Below are positions 24,629 to 34,004 of a stretch of DNA of 64,000 nucleotides, one piece after another (position 1 is the stretch's first letter; every line of letters begins with the position of its first letter). Under the pieces are notes generated by a model. The model was not told the origin of the DNA. It was given only the letters and a program-made list of their open reading frames with translations, and searched no databases. The stretch is from Photobacterium sp. SKA34 (lineage in GTDB: Bacteria > Pseudomonadota > Gammaproteobacteria > Enterobacterales > Vibrionaceae). The stretch spans positions 184,669 through 248,668 of the forward strand of contig NZ_CH724146.1 in the NCBI RefSeq assembly GCF_000153325.1, read 5' to 3'. A program made the position numbers and the translations under genes.

Positions 24629-26699
24629 CGAAACTCTAGCGTTTGACGGTAAGGCTTACCGCGTGCTTTTTACCGAGACAAATTACTTCTATTGGATTGT
24701 TATTGATGAGGATAAAGGTTTACCGGAAAGAGTCTATTTTGATGAATGCCGTAACTGGGTTGATGAAGGGCGTATAGAAAAAATTCCGGACCCTTATTCA
24801 TATCTTCAAGGAGAGTCTTGGACCAAAGAGTCAAATGCATATCAGAAAAGGCAGAACGACTTTGATTTGATTAAGCCTATCGTAGATGGTGAAGGAGCAT
24901 TTGACAAAAGGGTTCGAGCAAAAAGGGTTACTCATGCGGTTGCCAATTCAAATAAAACCAAATCGACCATCTATCGTTTAGTTCGGAGATATTGGCAGCG
25001 TGGACAAATAAAAAATGCCCTAATACCAGACTACAAAAACTCAGGCGCTGCCGGAAAGAGAAGAAACTTCACAACAAATAAAGCTGGTAAGTCTAGGGTT
25101 TACGGTGTCGGTGATGGCAAACAAGTCACTGAAGAAATCAGAAAACAGTTCCGAATTATTTGTGATAAATATTTGATGAATGATAAAGGGAACTCCGTTG
25201 CTTATGCACATAGAAAGTTTTCAAAAGCATATAAGTTAAAGAACCCAGGTGTTGAAGAGCATGAAATCCCAACACTCCGCCAATTTAGATACTTCTACAA
25301 AACCGAGTATAACAAGGTCGAAAAGATTACCGTTCAAACGCCTAAAGGTAATTACAATAAAGATGTTAGGCCACTCCATGGAACAGCTACAGAACAAGCG
25401 TTAGGCCCAGGCAGTCGATATGAGATTGATGCCACCATTGCCGATATTTACTTAGTAGATGATGCAGATGCAGACAAGGTTATCGGTAGACCGACGATTT
25501 ATATGGTGATTGATGTCTTTAGCCGTATGGTTGCAGGGTTTTATATTGGTTTCGATAACCCATCTTTCCCCGTTGCAATGAAAGCACTGATATGCAGCTT
25601 TAGCAGCAAAGTAGAAACTTGCGCAAAGTATGGTATCGATATTTCAGAAGAACAGTGGCCATGTATAGGTATTCCCGATGTGTTGCTGGCTGATCGCGGT
25701 GAATTGATGAGCCACCAAGCAAATTATTTGGTTGATGCTATTGGTGTTCGTCTTGAAAGCGCTCCACCTAGAAGGGGCGATGCTAAAGGCATTGTTGAGA
25801 GATCATTTGGCACGTTACAAGCTAAGTTTAAGCCCTATATGCCAGGTGTCGTAACTGGTAACAAGGTCAAGAAGCACGGTGAAAAAGATTATAGAGTTGA
25901 AGCTGCTGTGGCGAGATCTGACTTTGTTGAGATATTGCTATATTCAATACTTGCTCACAACTTGAATAAGCCTTTAGAGAAGTACGATCGTGCTCCTGAT
26001 ATGCCAGAAAGCCTTCCATCGCTCCCTATTGAGCTTTGGAGGTGGGGCCTACAGAATCGTACTGGGCGTTTACGAGCTATTGATACGGATATTGCAAAAA
26101 TACTGCTGTTACCTCGTCAAAAAGTCACTGTGTCTGAATTGGGCATAAAGTTATGGGGATTAACCTACACAGGAAAAGAAATTATTCAGACCGGTTGGAT
26201 GCACCGTTCTTCAGAAGTATCTAGACCTAAAAAACTATTTGCAGCCTATGAGCTTGGTTCTGCTAATCACATATATCTGTTTCCTGAAGAAGGAAAAAAT
26301 ACATTTTGGGTTTGTGATCTTTCTAGTCGAAGTAGAGAGTTCCGTGATCTAACTTGGTATCAAGTATGGGAACGTCAAGCAGCTCAAAAGCAGATTTTAG
26401 CTGAAGCTAAGTATGAATTTGCACCCGTAGAACGAGATTTTGATGATCTTCTTGAAAAGAAACTGAAGAAAGCTACAAAGAATCGTAAAACCAGTGCATT
26501 GAGTAATGCACAAAAGATAAACGAGATTAAAGACAACAAACGGAATGTTCGAGAGCAAGAAAGAAAAGAGTTAGCAATACAGCCCCCCAGGACTAAACAA
26601 GAAGAAGTCGCGTCGGTGATACCAATAAAGGGAGAGGAGGAAAGTTATCAACTGCCTGACTTCATACCGGAGCTATTTGATGATGAGGATGATAACTGA
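24615..26699 (+). CDS. tnsB: Transposase TnsB (DDE family)
   Basis: TnsB binds the end repeats and carries out 3' strand cleavage and joining. From ATG 24615 it has 694 residues (Tn7: 702). This start gives the Tn7-like N terminus MWPVNE and has a G-rich SD; an in-frame ATG at 24576 would add 13 residues. The DDE triad is Asp272 (SRYEIDATIADIYLVD), Asp360 (PDVLLADRGELMSHQ) and Glu395 (PPRRGDAKGIVE), each one position from the Tn7 residues. N-terminal helix-turn-helix domains span about 90-235. The C-terminal tail YQLPDFIPELF resembles the TnsC-contacting tail of Tn7 TnsB. Apparently intact. Confidence 0.96.
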   Translation: MWPVNETLAFDGKAYRVLFTETNYFYWIVIDEDKGLPERVYFDECRNWVDEGRIEKIPDPYSYLQGESWTKESNAYQKRQNDFDLIKPIVDGEGAFDKRVRAKRVTHAVANSNKTKSTIYRLVRRYWQRGQIKNALIPDYKNSGAAGKRRNFTTNKAGKSRVYGVGDGKQVTEEIRKQFRIICDKYLMNDKGNSVAYAHRKFSKAYKLKNPGVEEHEIPTLRQFRYFYKTEYNKVEKITVQTPKGNYNKDVRPLHGTATEQALGPGSRYEIDATIADIYLVDDADADKVIGRPTIYMVIDVFSRMVAGFYIGFDNPSFPVAMKALICSFSSKVETCAKYGIDISEEQWPCIGIPDVLLADRGELMSHQANYLVDAIGVRLESAPPRRGDAKGIVERSFGTLQAKFKPYMPGVVTGNKVKKHGEKDYRVEAAVARSDFVEILLYSILAHNLNKPLEKYDRAPDMPESLPSLPIELWRWGLQNRTGRLRAIDTDIAKILLLPRQKVTVSELGIKLWGLTYTGKEIIQTGWMHRSSEVSRPKKLFAAYELGSANHIYLFPEEGKNTFWVCDLSSRSREFRDLTWYQVWERQAAQKQILAEAKYEFAPVERDFDDLLEKKLKKATKNRKTSALSNAQKINEIKDNKRNVREQERKELAIQPPRTKQEEVASVIPIKGEEESYQLPDFIPELFDDEDDN

Positions 26700-28357
26700 T
26701 GAAGAAAAGCCAAGATCATCGTGTAGTAGCCGTCTATCAAAGTGCTACGCTCTCAGCTTATCGAAATAACCCGCTGATAGAGGCATTACCACCGATAAAT
26801 AGTTTCCTAGACGACTCGATTGCTCTGAAGGGCTCGTTAAGGTGTACCGCAGAAGATATCCATCGAAATGGCATCGAAAGAGCGCATAGTATCTGTCGTG
26901 TTATTGATGATTTTTTCCAGCCCCTCAGTCAGCACATACAGTTGCATGAACGACTTTCATTGATGATACGGCGTGGCTATGTTGGAAGAAATCCCGAAAC
27001 AGGTGATTGGGCAAGACATATACAAAATGGTTACGAGCGTGTTTTATCTGGTGATTTGAAGGCGATAAAGTTCACGGAAGTTAGTTCTACAGCCCAAAGC
27101 ATGACATTGATTGGATGTAGCGGAAATGGCAAAACAACGGCGATCAAGCAGCTTTTGTCGTTATACCCTCAAGTTATTTACCACCCTGACAGAAATCTTG
27201 AGCAAGTCGTTTATCTAAAAATTGACTGCTCCCATGATGGATCACTGAAAGAGCTGTGCTTGAACTTTTTTCGTGCGATGGATAGAGCATTAGGGACATC
27301 CAACTACGAAAGACAATACTCGATGAGCAAAAGACCGAGTATTGAAACACTTTTAGCTGCAATGGCTCAGGTTGCAAACGCTCATGCAGTTGGTGTTCTT
27401 ATTATTGATGAAATACAGCACCTTAGCCGTTCTCGCTCTGGTGGCTCTGAGAAAATGCTTAATTTCTTTGTGACATTAGTAAATACCATTGGCCTTCCTG
27501 TTATTTTGGTTGGAACACCACGAGCCCGCGAGATATTTGAGGCTGATATGAGATCTGCAAGGCGAGGCTCTGGTCTTGGAGCGATTTTTTGGGATCCAAT
27601 GGAAGAAGGAAGAGAATGGAAAGCGCTCACGGATAAGTTATGGACTCTTCAATGGCTACAAAAACGTGATGAGGTGTTGTCGGATGACATTCGTTCTCTA
27701 TGGTATGACCTAAGCCAAGGTGTCTTGGATATTGTGGTTAAGCTATATGTCTTGTGTCAGCTGAGAGCAATCGCGACAAAAGTAGAAAGGATCACACCTA
27801 AATTAATGCAACAGGTTTACGAGGATGAATTAAAACCTGTTCACCCAATGCTAGCTGCTCTTCGCTCGGGTGATGTCGAAGAAATGATTAAGTTTTCAGA
27901 CCTTAAACTAAGCAACACTGATAAACGGTTACTTGAGTTGCAAAAACAGGTAGCAACAACTGTTCAGCAGACACCAGAGGAGTTTGCATATCAACAGCTC
28001 AGAACCGATGAAGAGCGACGTGTATATATGGCCATAAAAGATGAGTTTGACTCAACGCTTTTAGCTCCTGTAATACGACAGCTATTTGATCAACATCCTG
28101 ATTTGACATGGATAAGCTTACTCCCATTGGTACATGAGCAACTTGCCAATCCTGAGCTGTTAAAATCTAAAAAAGAGGCTAAGCCAAGTAAGGGCAAGAG
28201 GGCATCCGCAATCAAACAGACTCAGTGGCATACCCTTGATAGTGAGGATTTGAGGTTTGTTCACTCTCAATCTGATTCTGATAATGAAATGTACACAGCA
28301 ATGTCAAAGTCGGGTTTGATTCTAGACATTCAGTCACTGTTAGAAAAGGCGGTTTAA
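26699..28357 (+). CDS. tnsC: Transposition regulator TnsC (AAA+ ATPase)
   Basis: TnsC joins the target selector (TnsD or TnsE) to the TnsAB transposase and mediates target immunity. The 552 residues (Tn7: 555) carry Walker A GCSGNGKTT at 139-147 and Walker B VLIIDEIQHLS near 233-243. A sensor region VILVGTPRAREIFE follows. The C-terminal tail is charged, as the TnsA/TnsB-binding tail is in Tn7. The ATG overlaps the tnsB stop (ATGA). Apparently intact. Confidence 0.95.
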   Translation: MKKSQDHRVVAVYQSATLSAYRNNPLIEALPPINSFLDDSIALKGSLRCTAEDIHRNGIERAHSICRVIDDFFQPLSQHIQLHERLSLMIRRGYVGRNPETGDWARHIQNGYERVLSGDLKAIKFTEVSSTAQSMTLIGCSGNGKTTAIKQLLSLYPQVIYHPDRNLEQVVYLKIDCSHDGSLKELCLNFFRAMDRALGTSNYERQYSMSKRPSIETLLAAMAQVANAHAVGVLIIDEIQHLSRSRSGGSEKMLNFFVTLVNTIGLPVILVGTPRAREIFEADMRSARRGSGLGAIFWDPMEEGREWKALTDKLWTLQWLQKRDEVLSDDIRSLWYDLSQGVLDIVVKLYVLCQLRAIATKVERITPKLMQQVYEDELKPVHPMLAALRSGDVEEMIKFSDLKLSNTDKRLLELQKQVATTVQQTPEEFAYQQLRTDEERRVYMAIKDEFDSTLLAPVIRQLFDQHPDLTWISLLPLVHEQLANPELLKSKKEAKPSKGKRASAIKQTQWHTLDSEDLRFVHSQSDSDNEMYTAMSKSGLILDIQSLLEKAV

Positions 28358-28359
28358 TA

Positions 28360-29493
28360 TTGCACTGCTTCCCTGTCCCTTATCCAGATGAATTAATCTA
28401 TAGCTTGGTGGCTAGAGCTGGAATTCGCAGTGCGATTACAAGTTCTAAACAGCTACTAGATGAAGTGTATGGTGACAGAAAAGTGATTGCGACAATTGAC
28501 CTGCCTAGTCATTTGTCTTCGATATCAGAGCAGCTAGTTAACACGGGACGATTTGACGTCCAACAGCTTATTTATGAACATACAATGTTCCCGATTTACG
28601 CTCCTTTTGTTGATGAAAGCATTAGGATTAGAGCGATGGAGCGAATGGAATATTGTGCTAAGGGCTCTGTTCATCTAATGCTAGGAGCCCCAGCCTCTAT
28701 TGTAAAAACGTCGGATAACTTTTGTGTTTGCCCAGCTTGTGTCGCGGAACAAAAGCAAAAATATGGGGAAAGTTATTGGTCTAGATTGTGGTTTTTGCCA
28801 TCTTTACCTTACTGCCCTAAGCATGGACTTCTTAGTCAATCGAGAACCTCTTACCATGATAGTAGGCACACGTACCATGCATGTGGCCAAATACAATGTC
28901 AGCCCTTTCTAAGTAATACCACGGATAAAGCGGAGCAGCAGGTTGCTTATTTGGCCAACAAAGCTAAAGAGGTAATGTGCTTACCAGCCCAAGACTCTCC
29001 GACTCAGCGTCAATGGAGTCTTTTCTACAATCATCTGGCGCATGACTTTGGCTGTGGAAAAGGCACTAAACAGATTGCACACGATAAGATAGCTGACTTA
29101 GTTGTAAGTAAAATCGTTACCCCTGAGTTAACTATCAATTCTGATAGAGATACTAACTGGCTTCGAACGATATTTCGCCGCCATCGTAAAGCTTTTAGCT
29201 ATCTACAGCACTTAACGGTTTGGTCTGCTTTTATTCCTGAAATGTCGGCTAGTGAAATCATTAAAGAAGTTAAATCAAAAGATAAAGTGACGATATCCTT
29301 CTCTAAGGACAATGCTCACCTTATGCCAAATTCAAATGAGAAAAAACGTAAGCAGTGGCGTTACTTAATAGACAAGACTCCGATTAAGAAAGCACGCAAA
29401 CTTCAGGGCGGTGGTGCACTGTATGCTTGGCTGTACCGAAATGATAGAGATTGGCTATTAGATTTCAATCGAGTCCATCAATCCCAATTGTAG
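28360..29493 (+). pseudogene. tnsD: Target selector TnsD (TniQ family), 3'-truncated by an IS3 element
   Basis: TnsD binds the glmS 3' end and directs insertion there. A TTG start, 2 bases behind tnsC, gives the Tn7-like N terminus HCFPVPYPDELIYSLVARAG (TniQ domain). The zinc-finger ligands are Cys124, Cys127, Cys152 and His155, at Tn7 numbering. Conserved RKHRKAFSYLQH-type and LYAWLYRNDRDWL motifs follow. The frame ends after 377 residues with the TAG of the inserted IS; Tn7 TnsD has 508, so about 130 C-terminal residues are lost. The N-terminal TnsC-contact and part of the DNA-binding region remain. Activity on attTn7 is doubtful. Confidence 0.92.
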
Positions 29494-29560
29494 TGGCATA
29501 GTGAATTTGGTCACTTAGTTAGAGGTGATATCATCACTTCATACGTTAACAGGTGACACT

Positions 29561-29869
29561 ATGACAAATCGTACAAGACGACTATTCAGCGCAGAATTCA
29601 AGCTCGAGGCTTCACAGTTAGTGATTGATCAAAATTACTCAGTGGCAGAAGCCGCCCAAGCCATGAATGTGGGTAAATCCACGATGGATAAATGGGTTCG
29701 TCAGCTTAAACAAGAACGACAAGGCAAAACGCCAAAAGCTTCGCCTATGACCCCTGAGCAAATAGAAATTCGGGAATTAAAAAAGAAGTTAGCTCGTCTT
29801 GAAGAGCATAATGAAATATTAAAAAAAGCCACGGCTCTGTTGATGTCGGACTCACTGAACAATTCTTGA
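29561..29869 (+). CDS. IS3-family transposase OrfA
   Basis: The 102-residue protein has an N-terminal helix-turn-helix of the IS3 OrfA type (RRLFSAEFKLEASQLVI, VAEAAQAMNVGKSTMDKWVRQL) and a C-terminal leucine zipper (EIRELKKKLARLEEHNEILKKA). ATG 29561 follows AGGTGA. Its stop overlaps the start of OrfB. It binds the IS ends and is the N-terminal half of the OrfAB fusion transposase. Confidence 0.93.
   Translation: MTNRTRRLFSAEFKLEASQLVIDQNYSVAEAAQAMNVGKSTMDKWVRQLKQERQGKTPKASPMTPEQIEIRELKKKLARLEEHNEILKKATALLMSDSLNNS
29822..29828 (+). promoter_or_regulatory. Programmed -1 frameshift window of the IS
   Basis: AAAAAAG (A_AAA_AAG in the OrfA frame), the usual IS3-family slippery heptamer. After a -1 slip the frame is open into OrfB. 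Confidence 0.75.
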
Positions 29870-30738
29870 TGATCAAGAAACTCAAGCAGAGCTATAGCGT
29901 AAAAACATTATGCGAAGTCTTCAATGTTCATCGAAGTAGTTATAACTATTGGCTAAAGCGTCCAACAGCGATTAGGGCGGAAACAGTCAAACTTCGCAGC
30001 TTAGTTAGTGAGGCCCACGCAGCAAGCAACGCCTCTGCGGGAGCGAGGACTATTGCAGATATAGTCACAAATCAGGGTTTAAAACTGAGCCGATACCGAG
30101 CAACAAAACTCATGAGAGAGCTTGGTTTAGTCAGTTGCCAACAGCCAAAGCATCGATACAGAAAGGCTTCTCAAGAACATGTTGAGGTTCCAAATCACTT
30201 GGGCCGACAGTTTGCTGTTACCGCCCCAAATGAAGTTTGGGTTGGTGATGTTACGTATATTTGGACAGGAAATCGCTGGATGTATTTAGCCGTTGTTATT
30301 GATCTTTTTGCCCGCAAAGTGATTGGTTGGTCGATGTCTTTATCACCTGATTCCAGTCTGACAGGCAAAGCTCTTTCAATGGCTTATGAGTCGCGTGGTA
30401 AGCCGAAAGGCGTCATGTTCCACAGCGATCAAGGTAGCCACTATACAAGTCGAAAGTACCGTCAATTACTGTGGCGTTTTAAGATAAAACAGAGTTTATC
30501 TCGCCGAGGAAATTGCTGGGATAATGCACCAATGGAGCGTTTCTTTAGAAGCTTAAAGACCGAATGGGTGCCAACAGTGGGTTATCGTAGTTTTGCTGAA
30601 GCTCAACAAGAGATCATCCGCTACATTATCGGGTATTACTGTCAACTCAGGCCGCATCAATATAATGGCGGCCTAACTCCCAACGAATCAGAACGATTAT
30701 ATTGGGAAAACTCTAAAACCGTGGCCAATTTTAGTTGA
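29869..30738 (+). CDS. IS3-family transposase OrfB (DDE integrase domain)
   Basis: OrfB supplies the catalytic core. It has an HTH_21-type N terminus (HRSSYNYWLKRP, RTIADIVTNQGLKLSRYRATKLM). The rve domain has catalytic residues in WVGDVTYI, FHSDQGSHY and NAPMERFFRSLK. The ATG overlaps the OrfA stop (TGATG), so it can be made separately, or as a fusion by -1 frameshifting at 29822. 289 residues, full length; ends 8 bases before the right IS end. Confidence 0.94.
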   Translation: MIKKLKQSYSVKTLCEVFNVHRSSYNYWLKRPTAIRAETVKLRSLVSEAHAASNASAGARTIADIVTNQGLKLSRYRATKLMRELGLVSCQQPKHRYRKASQEHVEVPNHLGRQFAVTAPNEVWVGDVTYIWTGNRWMYLAVVIDLFARKVIGWSMSLSPDSSLTGKALSMAYESRGKPKGVMFHSDQGSHYTSRKYRQLLWRFKIKQSLSRRGNCWDNAPMERFFRSLKTEWVPTVGYRSFAEAQQEIIRYIIGYYCQLRPHQYNGGLTPNESERLYWENSKTVANFS

Positions 30739-30746
30739 CCACTACA

Positions 30747-32083
30747 ACGATAATGCAGTTACATGTGATTGGAATAAGATATGTAACCCTAAATCAGGTG
30801 AAACATACTTAATTGGAAACCCACCATATCTAGGCTCTAAAGTACAAAATAAAGAGCAAAAAGGTGAAGTTGTAGACTTATTTACTTTTGATAAAAAATG
30901 CAAAACTTATGACTATATTCTTTGTTGGTTTTACAAAGCAGGAATATTCATTCAGAAAAATAATGGAAAGTATTCTTTTGTTTCGACTAATTCAATTACG
31001 CAGGGTGAGCAAGTTAGTTTTTGGAAAAATTTATATCAAAAAGGACTAGAGATTAATTTCGCACACACCACATTTTTATGGAAAAACAATGCAAAATCTA
31101 ATGCTGCTGTAATGTGTGTGATTATAGGAGTTAGGAATATAAGTGCACAAGCTAAGTACCTATATAGCAATAATATTCGCACTAAAGTTAATAATATTAA
31201 TTCTTATCTCATAGATGCGGCAGAATCGAACCTAGAGAGAAGACCTTCTCCAATATCTAATATACCTTTGATGTTGTTTGGGAGTATTGCATACGATGGT
31301 GGTCATTTATTTCTTGACGATGATGAGAGACAACAACTAATCGGTAGTTACCCAGATGTATTAAATTATATTAGACCTGCAATTGGAGCTGTTGAAATGC
31401 TTCGAGGATTAAAAAGGTGGTGTATTTGGGTCGAAGATGATGAATATAAAAAGGCATCTCAAATACCTCCTTTACTTGAAAGGTTTAAACAGGTTAGTAA
31501 CTTCAGAATTTCTAGTAAAACAAAATCGACGCAGGACTTTGCTGATCGCCCCTATCGATTTAAACAAAACACATATAAAAGTGGCGCTGAGAATATAATT
31601 ATAATACCGAGAGTTTCTTCAGAAAGGCGAGAATATATACCTGTAGGTATATTTTCAGGTGAAACAATTACTGTGGATGCTCAAGTTGTATATGACGCAT
31701 CTTTATTCTTATTTGGTCTCCTATCTTCTAGAATTCACGTAGCTTGGGTAAAACTAACATCAGGAAGAATGAAAAGCGATATTAGGTACTCATCCGCAGT
31801 GTCATATAATAACTTTCCTATTCCTGAGTATACAGAAGAAGAATATCAGGCTATTGAAAGCGCAGCTCTAAGTATTCTTGAAGCTAGAGAGCTTTATCCA
31901 AATTTAACACTTAGTAAGTTATATGACCCGTTAAAAATGCCAATAGAGTTAAGAACAGCTCATGAAAATCTAGATAAATCAGTTGAATCCTTATATGAAA
32001 CAAAACCACTGCTTGATGAGCAGCAGCTTTTGAAAACTTTGTTCTCAACTTATAACAAAATGACAGGAGGCAACGATGCGTAA
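30747..32083 (+). pseudogene. MmeI-like (COG1002) DNA adenine methyltransferase, 5'-truncated
   Basis: An open frame comes straight out of the IS end and continues to 32083, about 445 codons, without a native start. It contains the amino-methyltransferase motif IV NPPY at 30818-30829. Further on are a target-recognition-like middle part and the C-terminal block ASLFLFGLLSSRIHVAW ... YNNFPIPE ... LYDPLKMP ... RTAHENLDKSVE, typical of the MmeI-like C-terminal domains. SAM motif I and everything upstream are missing, so methylation is unlikely. A late in-frame ATG at 31112 would yield a 323-residue fragment without NPPY. The next gene overlaps it by 8 bases. AT-rich relative to its neighbours. 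Confidence 0.85.
32065..32070 (+). promoter_or_regulatory. Strong SD for the helicase gene, inside the methyltransferase frame
   Basis: AGGAGG, 5 bases before ATG 32076. It fixes the helicase start and shows coupling with the methyltransferase gene. Confidence 0.75.
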
Positions 32084-34004
32084 TTTAATGGAATTCCAAT
32101 ATGCTCAAAGTGGCGCTAGTTCCAATACTAATGATATGGGTATGCGTGCTATGCAATCTCGAGCGTATGAAGGGAGAAGCAGTCAATATCTGCTATTAAA
32201 AGCCCCCCCTGCTTCAGGTAAGTCTCGTGCATTAATGTTTTTAGCACTAGACAAGTTGCACAATCAAAGTATTAAAAAAGCGATTGTTGCTGTGCCAGAG
32301 CGTTCTATCGGTGGCTCATTTGATACGACTGAATTAAGTAAATATGGTTTCTTCTGTGATTGGGAAGTCGATAACGATAACAACCTTTGTACGCCTGGTG
32401 GTGAAACCAGCAAAACTAAAGCCTTTAAACGCTTTATGGCAGGTAACGATAAAGTGCTTATTTGTACGCACGCTACGCTGCGTTTTGCCTTTCAAGAAAT
32501 AGAAGATACTGCTTTTAATGATTGCTTAATCGCGATTGATGAGTTCCACCACGTTTCGGCTGATGGTGAAAATGTATTAGGTGATGTTTTACGTTCAATA
32601 ATGGCAAACAGTAATGCACATATTGTTGCAATGACAGGCTCATACTTCCGTGGTTATAGCGTTCCTGTTTTAACGCCTGAGCTTGAAGCACAATTTGATA
32701 AAATCTCATTTAATTATTACGAGCAGCTTAACGGTTACAATTACTTGAAGTCACTCGGTATCGGTTATCACTTCTATCAAGGTAGATACACTGACGTTAT
32801 TCATGAGGTGCTTAATTCCGAAGAAAACTACGGAAAAAAAACCATTATTCATATCCCTAATGTTAACTCAGGTGAATCAACCAAAGAAAAATACGATGAA
32901 GTTGATGCCATTTTGGAAGTATTAGGTGAAGCAGGTAAACGTGACCCTGACACTGGTGTTATTCCTGTAACACGACCTGATGGTACAGTAATTAAGGTAG
33001 CTGATTTGGTTGAAGAAAATGACCGTGATGTTATTCAAAACTATCTACGTAACATTAAAAATGTAGATGATATGGACGTGATCATCGCATTAGGTATGGC
33101 AAAAGAAGGCTTTGACTGGGAGTACTGCGAACATGCATTGACTGTGGGTTACAGAAGTTCGCTGACAGAAATCATTCAGATTATTGGTCGCTGTACTCGT
33201 GATAGTTCAAACAAAACACATGCGCAATTCACTAACCTCATCGCCCAACCTGATGCGGAAAATGATCAAGTAACGATTGCCGTGAATAACATGCTTAAAG
33301 CAATTACTTGTTCATTGCTAATGGAGCAAGTATTGGCACCAAACTTTAAGTTTAAAGCCAAAAAAGACGATGATTTTGAGCCAACACCACCGGGGACGAT
33401 GAAAATTGGCGGCTTTAAAGAGCCAAGTACTAAGCGTACTAAAGACATTATTGAATCAGATTTAGCTGATTTAAAAGCGGCTATATTGCAAGATGACAAG
33501 GTGATTGCTGCATCAGCGGGTAAAGTTGATCCAGAAGTAGTTAATAAAATACTTATCCCTAAGATAATCCAACGCAAATATCCTGATTTAACTGAAGCAG
33601 AAGTTGAAGAAGTTCGTCAGCAAGTAGTTGTTGATTCAGCGGTAAGTACAGCGGAAGTAAGTGAACAAGGCGGGAAAAAGTTTGTTCGCTTAGCCGATAA
33701 GTTTATCAATATTGATGAACTGAGTATCGATTTAATTGACGAGATTAACCCGTTCCAAAAAGCATTTGAGATACTGTCGAAATCAGTAACAACTGACGTA
33801 CTCAAGCTTATTCAAGAGTCGATTGAAACGACACGTATTCAAATGGACTTTGATGAAGCTAAATTGCTATGGCCTAAAGTTAAACAGTTTGTTCATGAGC
33901 AAGGCCGAGAACCTGACTTAAATGCCTCTGATTTTACCGAAAAGCGTTTGGCTGAGTGCTTAATTTACATCAAACAAGAAAAGCGCAAAAGGATGCAAGC
34001 GTAA
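32076..34004 (+). CDS. SF2 DEAD/DEAH-type helicase of a restriction-like module
   Basis: The 642-residue protein has the SF2 motifs: Walker A KAPPASGKSR at 42-51, motif II AIDEFHH near 153-159, motif III MTGSY at 186-190, and motif VI IIQIIGRCTRDS at 366-377. This resembles ResIII-type translocases of restriction systems. The C-terminal third is charged and mostly helical. It ends in a short segment (FVHEQGREPDLN ... EKRLAECLIYIKQEKRKR, about 598-640) like one near the N terminus of the nuclease. Genes before and after overlap, so the three form one unit. Inferred role: DNA translocation for restriction of unmodified DNA. Confidence 0.85.
   Translation: MRNLMEFQYAQSGASSNTNDMGMRAMQSRAYEGRSSQYLLLKAPPASGKSRALMFLALDKLHNQSIKKAIVAVPERSIGGSFDTTELSKYGFFCDWEVDNDNNLCTPGGETSKTKAFKRFMAGNDKVLICTHATLRFAFQEIEDTAFNDCLIAIDEFHHVSADGENVLGDVLRSIMANSNAHIVAMTGSYFRGYSVPVLTPELEAQFDKISFNYYEQLNGYNYLKSLGIGYHFYQGRYTDVIHEVLNSEENYGKKTIIHIPNVNSGESTKEKYDEVDAILEVLGEAGKRDPDTGVIPVTRPDGTVIKVADLVEENDRDVIQNYLRNIKNVDDMDVIIALGMAKEGFDWEYCEHALTVGYRSSLTEIIQIIGRCTRDSSNKTHAQFTNLIAQPDAENDQVTIAVNNMLKAITCSLLMEQVLAPNFKFKAKKDDDFEPTPPGTMKIGGFKEPSTKRTKDIIESDLADLKAAILQDDKVIAASAGKVDPEVVNKILIPKIIQRKYPDLTEAEVEEVRQQVVVDSAVSTAEVSEQGGKKFVRLADKFINIDELSIDLIDEINPFQKAFEILSKSVTTDVLKLIQESIETTRIQMDFDEAKLLWPKVKQFVHEQGREPDLNASDFTEKRLAECLIYIKQEKRKRMQA

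Larger units (their letters stand above)
29489..30746. mobile_element. IS3-family insertion sequence
   Basis: The 1258-bp element starts TGTAGTGG and ends CCACTACA, with imperfect inverted repeats extending about 25 bases inwards (AATTTGGTCAC / AAATTGGCCAC). It encodes OrfA and OrfB in the -1 relation typical of IS3. It has no matching 3- or 4-bp target repeat: CAAT lies on the left and ACGA on the right. It splits tnsD from a truncated methyltransferase. Probably IS51- or IS3-group; subgroup not settled. Confidence 0.9.

Noticed and set aside
31112..32083. A complete 323-residue gene starting at ATG 31112
   Set aside because: The frame is open and clearly homologous upstream, including NPPY at 30818, so the ATG is internal to a truncated gene.
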